NCBI RefSeq assembly: GCF_021608225.1
Contig: NZ_JAKIJS010000001.1
Location: 2,852,001-2,916,000 of the forward strand
Direction of reading: 5' to 3'
DNA length: 64,000 nt
Source of the DNA: Pseudalkalibacillus berkeleyi
GTDB taxonomy: Bacteria > Bacillota > Bacilli > Bacillales > Fictibacillaceae
Shown: positions 17,472 to 26,614 of the stretch, one piece after another
Position numbering within the stretch: position 1 is the first letter of the stretch
Layout of the letters: every line of letters begins with the position of its first letter
Translations under genes and position numbers: made by a program
Notes under the pieces: model-generated
The model's database searches: none
What the model saw: only the letters and a program-made list of their open reading frames with translations
What the model was told of the DNA's origin: nothing

Positions 17472-19304
17472 TTATAGTTTGCTTCCTACGATAGGCTTCG
17501 GTTTTTCCTTTCCATTGTTCGGTGGTCCGAGACTAACGACTAGATCACCTATTTCAGGATTAACTTCTCCTTCTTGGAAGTAGAATGTAACCTTTCCACC
17601 TTTAACAATGTAGAGCAGAATCGTGTCATCGTTCCGCTCAGCTAAATATTGTTTGTACGTATACTTTTCTGTAAGCTTTGTTTTACGAATGACATGTCCG
17701 CATTCGACTCGTTTATTCAACTCTTCCCATGTAGCACCTTTTTTGAAGAGAATCTTCCCTCCAATTGTATGAACGAGATCTTCTAGATCATCAATATGAT
17801 CATTGTGAAGACATAATTGATATAGATTGTTCCGACCGAATTCAGGCACAAAATTCGTACAGACAAGCGCGTTATAAGAATCGATTTCAGTCATCGCAAT
17901 CAACTGTTCATAAGGTGTATAGTCTAAATGGTATTCGGTATGTTCCGATAGTATCTCTCCATGATAGGAAGATACGCCCGCCTTTCGAGCTGTAATTAAA
18001 CGCTCCCAAGATGAGTCCGCAACCATAGTGGAGATATTTAATTCTTCAAAAGACTTCGCTAAAGCCGTACTAAAGCTACTCCCTCCAACGATCAGAATTC
18101 CTGGTTTTCCTTCGACAGCAAGGTCTAGCTTTTTCGCGAGTGGCACGATTGAAAATCCATGGACGACAACTGTTGCAAATACAAGCGCAAATGTGAGCGG
18201 AATTAACAGCTTTGCGTCTTCAAACCCTTGATTAAGTAATACACTTGCAAAATATCCTGATACGGTAAGGGCAACAATTCCACGCGGGGCAATCCAACCG
18301 ACTAAGATTTTTTCTTTAAGCGTCAAATCCGTTCCGATTGTAGAAAGTGCAATGGAAATCGGACGTACGATAAACAGCATCAACACGACGAACAAAATAA
18401 TTTTCCAATTCAGGATCTCAAGTAATGTTTCAAGCGATAGTGATGCCGTAAGCATGATAAAGATAGTTGAGATTAGAAGTACTGAAATGTTTTCTTTAAA
18501 GTTTCTCATATCGTCAATGGAAGATATGTGCATATTCGCAAGTACTAGCCCCATTACGGTTACGGCTAGTAAGCCGGTTTCATGCACAATTTCATCTGTA
18601 ATTGTGAAACAAGCGATTACGACGGTGAATACCATCGGTGATTTAAGGAATTCTGCTACATATCCTTGTTCAAACATCCAGCCGACTAGCTTCGCACACA
18701 ACCATCCAAACAATGCGGCGAACACAGAACCTAGGAAGAAGAAAAATAAGACAGTTGCTGTAACTTCTTCAGATGAGAAGAATTTAATGATTTCAAATGC
18801 AAATACGGCAAGTAGCGCGCCAATCGGGTCCACTACAATTCCTTCCCACTTTAAAATCGTCGCTGGTCTAGATTTTAACTTCGCCTGCCTCAAGAGCGGC
18901 AAAATAACAGTCGGTCCTGTCACGATGAATAACCCGCCAATGACGAACGAAACAGCCCAAGAGAGTCCGGCAACATAATGGGCAGCTAATGATCCTAACA
19001 GCCATGCGATAAAAGCACCTACTGAAACGATACGTAATACCGAATGTCTAAGACCGCGAATTTCACGGAAATCAAGATTCAAACTTCCTTCAAACAATAT
19101 AATGGCAACTGCAATAGAAACCATTGGACCAAACATATCTCCGAAGTCTTCCTTTGGATTCAGAATCCCCAAAAAAGGACCTACTAGCAATCCAACTAAA
19201 GACATTAGCACGATAGCAGGAAAACGGTAGCGCCATGCTACCCATTGTGAAGCTATACCTAACGTAATCGTTAGCATAAGTAAAAATAATAGCGAGTCCA
19301 GCAT
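17472..19304 (-). CDS. CPA1-type Na+/H+ antiporter with RCK-like domain
   Basis: A 610-residue cation/proton exchanger: about 12 transmembrane helices over residues 1-395, with FEGSLNLD, TGPTVILPLL and KWEGIVVDPIGALLAV corresponding to the ion-site motifs of NhaP proteins. The C-terminal 200 residues hold a TrkA_N-like Rossmann unit (PGILIVGGSSFSTALAKSF) and a TrkA_C-like end. The cytoplasmic module probably senses a nucleotide or ion. AAAGGAG precedes ATG. Alkali and salt tolerance is the likely role. Confidence 0.9.
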   Translation of the reverse strand: MLDSLLFLLMLTITLGIASQWVAWRYRFPAIVLMSLVGLLVGPFLGILNPKEDFGDMFGPMVSIAVAIILFEGSLNLDFREIRGLRHSVLRIVSVGAFIAWLLGSLAAHYVAGLSWAVSFVIGGLFIVTGPTVILPLLRQAKLKSRPATILKWEGIVVDPIGALLAVFAFEIIKFFSSEEVTATVLFFFFLGSVFAALFGWLCAKLVGWMFEQGYVAEFLKSPMVFTVVIACFTITDEIVHETGLLAVTVMGLVLANMHISSIDDMRNFKENISVLLISTIFIMLTASLSLETLLEILNWKIILFVVLMLFIVRPISIALSTIGTDLTLKEKILVGWIAPRGIVALTVSGYFASVLLNQGFEDAKLLIPLTFALVFATVVVHGFSIVPLAKKLDLAVEGKPGILIVGGSSFSTALAKSFEELNISTMVADSSWERLITARKAGVSSYHGEILSEHTEYHLDYTPYEQLIAMTEIDSYNALVCTNFVPEFGRNNLYQLCLHNDHIDDLEDLVHTIGGKILFKKGATWEELNKRVECGHVIRKTKLTEKYTYKQYLAERNDDTILLYIVKGGKVTFYFQEGEVNPEIGDLVVSLGPPNNGKEKPKPIVGSKL

Positions 19305-19565
19305 TCGTCTACTCCTTTAAATTCAAAGTACAATAATCGTATGTATAATAAGGGGCACTAGATGACTTTTTCCTACATCTTCATTGTCCCTCACAAGTTC
19401 GTAATTTACTCAACAGGTTTATGAACCTTTTAATAAATTATACATGTTTCAAGAATTACGTCACTTATTTTATCCTGTTCGATACAAAAAAAGCTATCAT
19501 TTCCACTTAAATTTTTTGTGACTTTTTTATTACAGTGATTGTCGCGCTGTTTATACCGATTCGTC

Positions 19566-19667
19566 ACTTATTTCGGGGAATGAGCTTAAATATGTGGTGA
19601 ATAGCCCTTAATCCCAACTTATTTCGGTGATCCAGCTCAAATATGTTGTGAATAGCCCTCCATCTCG
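19566..19667. repeat. Two-copy 51-bp tandem repeat
   Basis: Two units with an exact 51-bp period share ACTTATTTCGG...ATATGT(G/T)GTGAATAGCCCT. A related array with the same period lies at 35199-35370. The array fills much of the 414-bp gap between the desaturase and antiporter genes; the rest of the gap shows only AT-rich promoter-like sequence. Confidence 0.75.
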
Positions 19668-19675
19668 CATTGAAA

Positions 19676-19708
19676 CAAAAATACCACAGTGAATCAACAC
19701 TGCGGTAT
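19676..19708 (-). terminator. Terminator of the desaturase gene
   Basis: Minus-strand ATACCGCAGTG / CACTGTGGTAT stem followed by TTTTTG. Confidence 0.75.
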
Positions 19709-19718
19709 CAACTGAGAT

Positions 19719-20780
19719 TTATCTCAATTTTAATTTTGACTTTTTAATGGAAAGGTTCTTTGGATTCATTCCGTTTCCTAGTGAACCAAATAAATTGCCT
19801 TTGTGCGGATCAATGAACTCTTTGTCCTTATAATACACACGCGGTGTAATAAACAGTGCGACCAGTGCTTTACCAAATGGCATTTCGTGATACCGCTCCG
19901 GCCATTTTTGTTTGATTTGCTCTTTAACCAATGGATAAAATTTTGGGCTCATTCCTGGGAACAAATGATGCTCCGTGTGGTATGAGAAGTTAAAGTGCAA
20001 TACATCCACCCATTTAGGTGTCGTGACCGTTAGGCTGTTTGCTAATGGGTCATTCACAGGTACAAGTGGGTTTAGACGGTGATTGGTTGAAATGTATGCC
20101 ATGACAATAAAGTTTGCGATCAGGAGAGGCAATAGAAAAGCAAAGAACCACTTTCCAAATCCAATCCATACAAGTAATCCAATCCAAGTTGCCCAAGGTA
20201 AGACCGCTTCTAACCAAACACTTGGCTGCTTTTTCGGATTAAACTCCTTCACATATACCGTAAACATCTTCATTGAATGCAAAGTAAACGTTACGGCAAG
20301 TGATGCGAAGCTTGCAATTGCTCTAATCCAGAACGGTACGCGATACATCCAACGCATGAGACGACTTTCCTTAAACTTCTGCATACTTGGCCAAGCATCT
20401 GGATCATTTTCCTCGTCCTGAGTATGAACATGGTGCGTAAGGTTATGCCATTTACGCCATAATTTCGGTCCTGTCGTCAATGGCCAAAACGCAATTGCTC
20501 CAAGTAAATCACGTAACCAAGGCTTTCGTACAACGGTTCCATGTAGAATTTCGTGTCCTAGGAAACCCATTCCTGCAAAGCTAGATCCTAGGATGAAGCT
20601 CAGCAAAAGATTGATCCAAATATTCGTGTCAAAGAAGATGATCGTGACAAAGCTTGCAATGATTATGAGAAAATAAGCCAAACCGCCAAATAATCTTGAA
20701 GGGACAGGCTTGAATGCTTGCTTAGGTAAGTGTGGTGCAATTCGTGCTGCATACCACCCAAATGAATGAAATTCTTTCAT
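19719..20780 (-). CDS. Membrane fatty acid desaturase
   Basis: A 353-residue acyl-lipid desaturase with the three histidine boxes: GHEILH, HNLTHH and HTEHH, which bind the di-iron centre, set between four to six membrane helices. It introduces double bases-independent unsaturation into membrane lipid acyl chains, adjusting fluidity. ATG at 20780 is chosen because AGAGAGG lies upstream; an in-frame ATG at 20834 lacks a site. No DesK/DesR pair is adjacent. It is monocistronic. Confidence 0.9.
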   Translation of the reverse strand: MKEFHSFGWYAARIAPHLPKQAFKPVPSRLFGGLAYFLIIIASFVTIIFFDTNIWINLLLSFILGSSFAGMGFLGHEILHGTVVRKPWLRDLLGAIAFWPLTTGPKLWRKWHNLTHHVHTQDEENDPDAWPSMQKFKESRLMRWMYRVPFWIRAIASFASLAVTFTLHSMKMFTVYVKEFNPKKQPSVWLEAVLPWATWIGLLVWIGFGKWFFAFLLPLLIANFIVMAYISTNHRLNPLVPVNDPLANSLTVTTPKWVDVLHFNFSYHTEHHLFPGMSPKFYPLVKEQIKQKWPERYHEMPFGKALVALFITPRVYYKDKEFIDPHKGNLFGSLGNGMNPKNLSIKKSKLKLR

Positions 20781-21075
20781 CTCAACAATCCTCTCTTCTG
20801 TTGTAACTTCTTTACTGATGTCCTGATAATACATGCATCGAACAAGTTTTTATATTAAACACATTCGAAGCAAAAAATAATCTCTGTATATTGCTTTATT
20901 AAAGCTAACAGTGTTCGCATGAGCTTGTCAATCAATACTTATTACCAGCTACTAATATTAGATACTATTTTATCACCTCTACCCTTGTCTATACATGAAA
21001 ATTATTCTTTCGGAAAGAACTAATATAGGTCGAATTATTTTTTTAGTTTCACTTTTATAGTATAGGAGGATTCTC

Positions 21076-22614
21076 ATGTCCAGAGCGATGCAATTCCCAC
21101 ATTTTCCAGAGCCGATATGGCAATCAAACATCCAAACACCTCAATTTGATGCTTTAAGGGAACACAAAACCGTTGATATCGCCATTATTGGTGCAGGAAT
21201 TACAGGCATTACAACTGCCTATTTTCTGCTAAAGGCTGGATTTACTGTTGCCCTCATAGATGCTGGGAAAGTAATGAGTGGTACGACAGGTCATACGACA
21301 GCGAAATTAACTGCTCAACATGATCTCATATATGACGAATTGATACATCATATCGGTAAGGACCAAGCCAAGTTATATTATGAAGCGAATCAAGAGGCTA
21401 TTGAATACATAGCTCAGTTAATCACAGAACATGGTGTCGATTGTGGTTTCTCAAGAGAACGGGCAACTCTTTATGCTACAGATCCATCCTCTCATCAGAA
21501 ATTGAAAAAAGAATTTGAAGCTTATGAGAAGCTAGGTATTCCTGGCAAGCTATCAAATGAAATCCCTTTTAACATAAATATCGAATCAGCCTTAGTCATG
21601 GACAATCAGGCTCAATTCCATCCTTTACAGTACTTATTGTTTCTCGTAAATGAAATAAAGAATGCCGGTGGATCCATATATGAAAACACAACTGCGATTG
21701 ATATTCAGACCGATGCAAAGCCGGTCGTTGTAACTCGAGAAGGTTGGAAAATCACGTGTGATAACGTCATTACAAGTACTCACTTTCCATTTTTCGATGG
21801 GAAAGGTTTTTATTTTACGAGAATGCATGCAGAAAAATCATATGTACTAGCAATTAAACCAAGCAAGGAGTATCCGGGTGGTATGTATTTGAGTACAGAT
21901 CAACCGAAGCGCTCACTTCGTTCTGCCACCATCAACGGTGAGCAATATGTCTTGGTTGGAGGTGAAAGCCATAAAACCGGACAAGGCATTAATACGATGA
22001 AACACTATGAAGCTTTATATCAATGGGCAGAATCAACAATCGGTATTAAGAATGCTGCTTTTAGATGGTCCACACAGGACTTAGTTACGATAGATAACAT
22101 CCCTTACATTGGACCGATTAGTTCAAACCATGACAATATCTTTGTTGCAACAGGGTATCGAAAATGGGGGATGACAACGAGTGTGGTAGCTGCCTCTATA
22201 CTAAGGGACCTCATCACCAAAACCGATAATCCTTATTGTAAAATATTTACCCCATCGCGTTTCATAGCAGATCCAGGGGTGAAAGATTTTATCGTCCAGA
22301 ATGCAGATGTAGCTGGCCATTTTATTGCTGGAAAGGTCGGTCTGAAAGAAAAGCGTATAGAAGAGATGTCATCTGATGAAGGTGCAGTGGTCAAAGTAAA
22401 AGGGAAACGAACGGGTGCCTATAAGGATGAAAATGGCTACATTCACCTTGTCGACACAACGTGTACCCATTTAGGTTGTGAATGCGAGTGGAATAGTGGC
22501 GACAGAACATGGGACTGCCCTTGCCATGGATCACGTTTTTCTTATGATGGATCTGTCATTGAAGGTCCAGCAAATCGTCCCCTTAAAAAAGTCTCACCTG
22601 AGAATAATTCGTAA
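21076..22614 (+). CDS. yhfW: FAD oxidoreductase with C-terminal Rieske domain, YhfW-like
   Basis: A 512-residue fusion. Residues 35-400 are a DAO-type FAD enzyme (VDIAIIGAGITGITTAYFL; later NIFVATGYRKWGMT). The final 90 residues are a Rieske [2Fe-2S] domain with CTHLGC and CPCHGSRF. The same architecture and length are found in B. subtilis YhfW. The substrate is unknown. GGAGGATTCTC precedes ATG. It lies 79 bases before the BCCT carrier gene on the same strand. Confidence 0.92.
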   Translation: MSRAMQFPHFPEPIWQSNIQTPQFDALREHKTVDIAIIGAGITGITTAYFLLKAGFTVALIDAGKVMSGTTGHTTAKLTAQHDLIYDELIHHIGKDQAKLYYEANQEAIEYIAQLITEHGVDCGFSRERATLYATDPSSHQKLKKEFEAYEKLGIPGKLSNEIPFNINIESALVMDNQAQFHPLQYLLFLVNEIKNAGGSIYENTTAIDIQTDAKPVVVTREGWKITCDNVITSTHFPFFDGKGFYFTRMHAEKSYVLAIKPSKEYPGGMYLSTDQPKRSLRSATINGEQYVLVGGESHKTGQGINTMKHYEALYQWAESTIGIKNAAFRWSTQDLVTIDNIPYIGPISSNHDNIFVATGYRKWGMTTSVVAASILRDLITKTDNPYCKIFTPSRFIADPGVKDFIVQNADVAGHFIAGKVGLKEKRIEEMSSDEGAVVKVKGKRTGAYKDENGYIHLVDTTCTHLGCECEWNSGDRTWDCPCHGSRFSYDGSVIEGPANRPLKKVSPENNS

Positions 22615-22693
22615 GTCCTTCCATAAAAGGATTATTTCTTACTTAATAGGGTATTAGTATAGATAGAATTTACTACAAATCGGAGGTTATCCT

Positions 22694-24250
22694 GTGAAAC
22701 AAGTATCTAGCGTATTTTGGATTTCTATCGTTATCGCAGTCATCTTTGTCCTTTGGGGAGCCATCCTACCTCAGCATCTGATTGACACTATGAGTGTTAC
22801 CCAGTCTTTCTTTATGAAAAGCTTTGGCTGGTTTTATCAATTATCTGCTACATTTTTTCTCGTCTTTTCACTTTTCTTGATTTTCAGCCGGTATGGAAAA
22901 ATCAAATTAGGTAAAGACGAAGATAAACCTGAATTCAGTAGACCTACATGGTTTGCCATGTTGTTTAGTGCTGGAATGGGAATTGGTTTGTTGTTTTTTG
23001 GCGTATCTGAACCCATTGCTCACTTTACCAACCCTCCTATTGGAGAGGGTGGTACAAGTACCGCTGCAATAAGAGCATTGCAATATACGTATTTACATTG
23101 GGGGTTCCACGCTTGGGCCATTTACGCGATTGTGGCACTATCTCTTGCCTACTATAAGTTTAGAAAAGGCTATCCAGGTTTAATAAGTGCCACCTTATAC
23201 CCAATATTAGGTGATAAAGTAAAAGGTCCAATCGGTAAAACCATTGATGTCATCGCAGTCATTGCCACGCTTTTCGGTGTAGCTGCATCATTAGGGTTAG
23301 GTGCAGCTCAAATTAACGCTGGTCTTAATTACCTGACGGGCATCCCAAATAATTTCACCGTTCAATCAATGATTGTATTAATTGTTACAGTCTTGTTCCT
23401 GATCTCAGCAGCCACAGGGATTAAACGAGGAATTAAATACTTAAGTAACGCCAACCTTGGTTTGGCTCTCATCTTGTTTATCGTGTTCATTATTTTAGCA
23501 CCGACTGTATTCGTATTAAATTTGTTTACGACTACACTTGGAGGTTATGTACAAAACTTAGCCAGTATGGGCTTACGGTTAGCACCCTTCAACAAAGATA
23601 ATGCCGAGTGGCTACAATCATGGACAATTTTCTATTGGGCTTGGTGGATTGCATGGGCACCATTTGTAGGTACGTTTATCGCCCGAGTATCTAGAGGACG
23701 AACCATTCGAGAATTCATTACAGCAGTCTTGATCATCCCTACCTTAGTTTGTGCTTTCTGGTTTGCGATCTTTGGAGGCACAGGCATTCACATGGAATTC
23801 AACCTAGGACTTGATGTATCAGGACAACCTTTAGAAACTGCATTATTCTTTGTATATGAACAGCTTCCATTCACAATGGTACTCGTCGTCGTTACATTGT
23901 TACTGATCTTGACGTTCTTCATTACATCTGCCGATTCGGCGACATTCGTACTGGGCATGCAAACGACGTACGGCAGTATTAATCCACCTAACGTTGTTAA
24001 GATCGTCTTAGGCTTGATCTTATCAGCCTCTGCCCTTGTATTGATGTATACCGGAGGATTAGCAGGATTCCAGTCCGCCATCATTATTAGTGCTTTTCCG
24101 CTCGGTGTCATTCTATTGTTCACTTCGTATGCGCTAGTGAAAGCCTTTAGTGCAGAACTAGCTCAAGAAAAAAGAGCAAAGAAAAAGATGAAGCCAGGTA
24201 AAATTCGAGCAACTATTAAAAGAAGCCGGGTTCGTCCAAAAAGAAGCTAA
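22694..24250 (+). CDS. BCCT family glycine betaine/choline-type carrier
   Basis: A 518-residue transporter with 12 predicted membrane helices and the BCCT signature WTIFYWAWWIAWAPFVGTF, the glycine stretch GMGIGLLFFGVSEP, and a highly basic C-terminal tail (KKKMKPGKIRATIKRSRVRP) like the osmosensing tails of BetP and OpuD. Sodium-coupled uptake of compatible solutes is the likely role. The exact substrate cannot be told. CGGAGG precedes the GTG start. Confidence 0.92.
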   Translation: MKQVSSVFWISIVIAVIFVLWGAILPQHLIDTMSVTQSFFMKSFGWFYQLSATFFLVFSLFLIFSRYGKIKLGKDEDKPEFSRPTWFAMLFSAGMGIGLLFFGVSEPIAHFTNPPIGEGGTSTAAIRALQYTYLHWGFHAWAIYAIVALSLAYYKFRKGYPGLISATLYPILGDKVKGPIGKTIDVIAVIATLFGVAASLGLGAAQINAGLNYLTGIPNNFTVQSMIVLIVTVLFLISAATGIKRGIKYLSNANLGLALILFIVFIILAPTVFVLNLFTTTLGGYVQNLASMGLRLAPFNKDNAEWLQSWTIFYWAWWIAWAPFVGTFIARVSRGRTIREFITAVLIIPTLVCAFWFAIFGGTGIHMEFNLGLDVSGQPLETALFFVYEQLPFTMVLVVVTLLLILTFFITSADSATFVLGMQTTYGSINPPNVVKIVLGLILSASALVLMYTGGLAGFQSAIIISAFPLGVILLFTSYALVKAFSAELAQEKRAKKKMKPGKIRATIKRSRVRPKRS

Positions 24251-24285
24251 GACTTATTTATAAAAGTAAATATTTCTTTACATCT

Positions 24286-24336
24286 AGGATGACTCTTCAA
24301 AGAACAGTGCCTAAACACTTTCATGAGTCATCCTTT
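24286..24336 (+). terminator. Terminator of the BCCT gene
   Basis: AGGATGACTC / GAGTCATCCT stem capped by an inner AGTG...CACT hairpin and followed by TTTT. Confidence 0.7.
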
Positions 24337-24427
24337 TCAATTCTTATTAAACAAGAAATTAGACCTATTTTTCTTACCATTTTCTCCACATCTTTATTAC
24401 TAAAGTTGTGTCTTATCATGCGAGAAA

Positions 24428-24455
24428 AAAGGTGAATGAGGCTTTGGAAAAGAAT
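24428..24455 (+). promoter_or_regulatory. Candidate SigH-type promoter
   Basis: AAAGGTGAA, 12 bases, AAAGAAT resembles the Bacillus SigH consensus RnAGGAwWW-N11-12-RnnGAAT with a mismatch after AGG. It lies 90 bases before the kinase gene, a class often controlled by SigH. Confidence 0.35.
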
Positions 24456-24544
24456 TAAATCTATTAGAGTCCAAAAATCTGTTTATTTCATTTATGGTGT
24501 AGTCAACCATTTGTAAGAAAATCCTTAAATGACGAGGTTGTTTT

Positions 24545-25792
24545 ATGTGGATTTTTGTTAAAGATATTTTGGTTAATGTACTTTTCATACTTTTCCCGAC
24601 ACTCTTTTACATCGTACTTCTGCGAGAAGATGAGCGCGTGCGGGGGAATCTTTTTGTGTCTAAATTTTTCTTCATTCTTTTGTTTTCAGTCATACTGACT
24701 ATGACACTCCCCGCCGTTTACTCTACAGAATTTAGTTATGATCTCAGGATTATCCCGATTATCATTGCATTTATTTACGGTGGTATGAAACCGGGACTAT
24801 CACTTACAGCCGTTATGCTTGGCTTAACCTATTTTCTCAATCCGACTATGTTCTTTCCGACGTTAGGGAATTATATCGTAGCTTCCGTCATTCTTATTTA
24901 TTTACATAAGAAGTATCACAAACAAACCAATAAGAATAAGGTCATCATTTTATCTGTATTCTATTTACTGATAGCTGCTAGCAGGGGCATCTTCCTTCTT
25001 CAAGAAGGGTATACCTATCAATTTTCGATTAGTTTATTTCTATCATTTGTTACTTTAATTACATTAATTTCAGTGATTATGCTTATTGAGACATTACGAA
25101 AGCAAATTACTCTCCACCGAGAGCTTGAACACATTGAAAAAATGAATGCTATTAGTCAATTGGCCGCTTCAGTCGCCCATGAAATTCGTAATCCGATGAC
25201 CACTGTTCGTGGATTCTTACAAATACTTAGTACGAGTAAAGATATACCTGAGACAGATCGATCTTTCATATCGATTTCTATTGAAGAGCTTGACCGAGCC
25301 CAAACAATCATCAACGAATACTTATCATTGTCTAAACCCCAAGAAAGTGCACTAGAAGTTGTCGATTTCTCGAAAGTCATCAATGATTCTATTCAAGTCA
25401 TCTCAACTTATGCAATCATCAACAATGTAGAAATTTCTAAAGCGATTGATGAAGAAATCCGAATGAAGTGTTACAAGCATGAAATTCAGCAAGTGTTCAT
25501 TAATATTATGAAAAACGGCATCGAATCGATGGACAGTAATGGTAGGATGCACGTTGCTGCAACAAGACAAAACAAATACGTGAAAATCATCATCCAAGAT
25601 AATGGATGTGGCATACCGAAAGAACAATTAAAGAGCCTCGGTACACCATATCATTCAACAAAAGAACAAGGAACCGGCTTAGGACTCACTGTTAGCTATG
25701 AAATCATCAAACGAATGAATGGTTCTATTGACGTCCATAGTAAGGTCGGACAAGGCACAACTTTCACGATTCTCTTACCCACTACAGACTGA
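24545..25792 (+). CDS. Orphan sensor histidine kinase, KinB-like
   Basis: A 415-residue kinase. Residues 1-190 form a 5TM-5TMR_LYT-type membrane sensor (IIPIIIAFIYGGMKPGLSL). The HisKA box is ASVAHEIRNPMTTVRGFLQI (phospho-His near 215), and the ATPase has NIMKNGIESM, DNGCGIP and GTGLGLTVSYEII. No response regulator is adjacent. This layout and the short linker match KinB-type phosphorelay kinases feeding Spo0F, which is the inferred role. A weak GAGGTTG site precedes ATG. Confidence 0.85.
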   Translation: MWIFVKDILVNVLFILFPTLFYIVLLREDERVRGNLFVSKFFFILLFSVILTMTLPAVYSTEFSYDLRIIPIIIAFIYGGMKPGLSLTAVMLGLTYFLNPTMFFPTLGNYIVASVILIYLHKKYHKQTNKNKVIILSVFYLLIAASRGIFLLQEGYTYQFSISLFLSFVTLITLISVIMLIETLRKQITLHRELEHIEKMNAISQLAASVAHEIRNPMTTVRGFLQILSTSKDIPETDRSFISISIEELDRAQTIINEYLSLSKPQESALEVVDFSKVINDSIQVISTYAIINNVEISKAIDEEIRMKCYKHEIQQVFINIMKNGIESMDSNGRMHVAATRQNKYVKIIIQDNGCGIPKEQLKSLGTPYHSTKEQGTGLGLTVSYEIIKRMNGSIDVHSKVGQGTTFTILLPTTD

Positions 25793-25797
25793 CAAAA

Positions 25798-25830
25798 AGC
25801 CATCCGTCTAGCGCAACGGATGGCTTATTT
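25798..25830. terminator. Terminator
   Basis: AGCCATCCGT / ACGGATGGCT, a 10-bp stem with an 8-nt loop and T-rich 3' side; A-run on the other side allows bidirectional use. Confidence 0.8.
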
Positions 25831-25875
25831 TACTTTTTATATATGCATGTACCTAAATGATTGTCTTTGCCATGT

Positions 25876-26526
25876 TTACTTTCGGCGATATAGATCAAGC
25901 GTTTTATAACCTTCTGATAAAATTTGTACCATTTGTTTCGTTCGTTTATCACGAGTGGCTTGCTGTTTAGCTGAAAAGATTTGGCGAGCCCAGTCTCTTT
26001 GATATCCAGGTGTCAGGCTTTGAAAGAACGCCAATTCGCTTGGATGATCTTTTAATAAAGCTTCGACATCTTTCACGTGATCTTCATAGTCCGCAACACA
26101 TTGACTGGCAGGGGCTGTTTTCGGTGTTTTTTTCTTTTCTTGTTTCAGACCAACAACCGTGAAAACTTCATCCATACTAACCATGCGCGAGAATTTGATG
26201 TCACTCCCTGCAATGTACCCGTCCTCTCCAACGTTCAGTGCCGGGAACATCTCATCCCGATGAATGTACGTATCATATCTTTTATTCCCTTTTTTCGGAT
26301 AGGCCATGAAGACATACCCTTTCGGTGTAAGGACGTCATCATTCGAAATAATTAACTTTATATTCTCTGCCATTTCTTCGATGTCTTTTACAAATATGAA
26401 AATGGCATCATGGTTTTTTGACAATTCCTTCGTTTGATTTTCAAATAATCTATACTCTTCTGGCTCGTTAAGAACAGCCATGTTTTTGTACTTAGATAGC
26501 TTTAGTTTATCAACAATCGTCGACAC
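25876..26526 (-). CDS. YdeI/OmpD-associated family protein
   Basis: A 216-residue protein whose last 60 residues (FFQSLTPGYQRDWARQIFSA, KRTKQMVQILSEGYK) are the conserved YdeI/OmdA domain. The N-terminal half begins IVDKLKLSKYKNMAVLN. The GTG at 26526 is chosen because GGGGGAG lies 6 bases upstream; the longer ATG start at 26583 has no site and family members begin near here. Function is not established. Confidence 0.82.
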   Translation of the reverse strand: MSTIVDKLKLSKYKNMAVLNEPEEYRLFENQTKELSKNHDAIFIFVKDIEEMAENIKLIISNDDVLTPKGYVFMAYPKKGNKRYDTYIHRDEMFPALNVGEDGYIAGSDIKFSRMVSMDEVFTVVGLKQEKKKTPKTAPASQCVADYEDHVKDVEALLKDHPSELAFFQSLTPGYQRDWARQIFSAKQQATRDKRTKQMVQILSEGYKTLDLYRRK

Positions 26527-26614
26527 ATCCATCTCCCCCTGTGTAATGCTGATGCATATCCATTTTATCACATTTCCATCCAATGCTTACCTTTCTCAGA
26601 GCAACCGTATCTGC

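Noticed and set aside
18352-18978. A 208-codon plus-strand frame opposite the large antiporter gene
   Set aside because: It is antisense to membrane-helix codons, is rich in Ser/Thr/Ile/Asn as expected for such shadows, and has no ribosome site.
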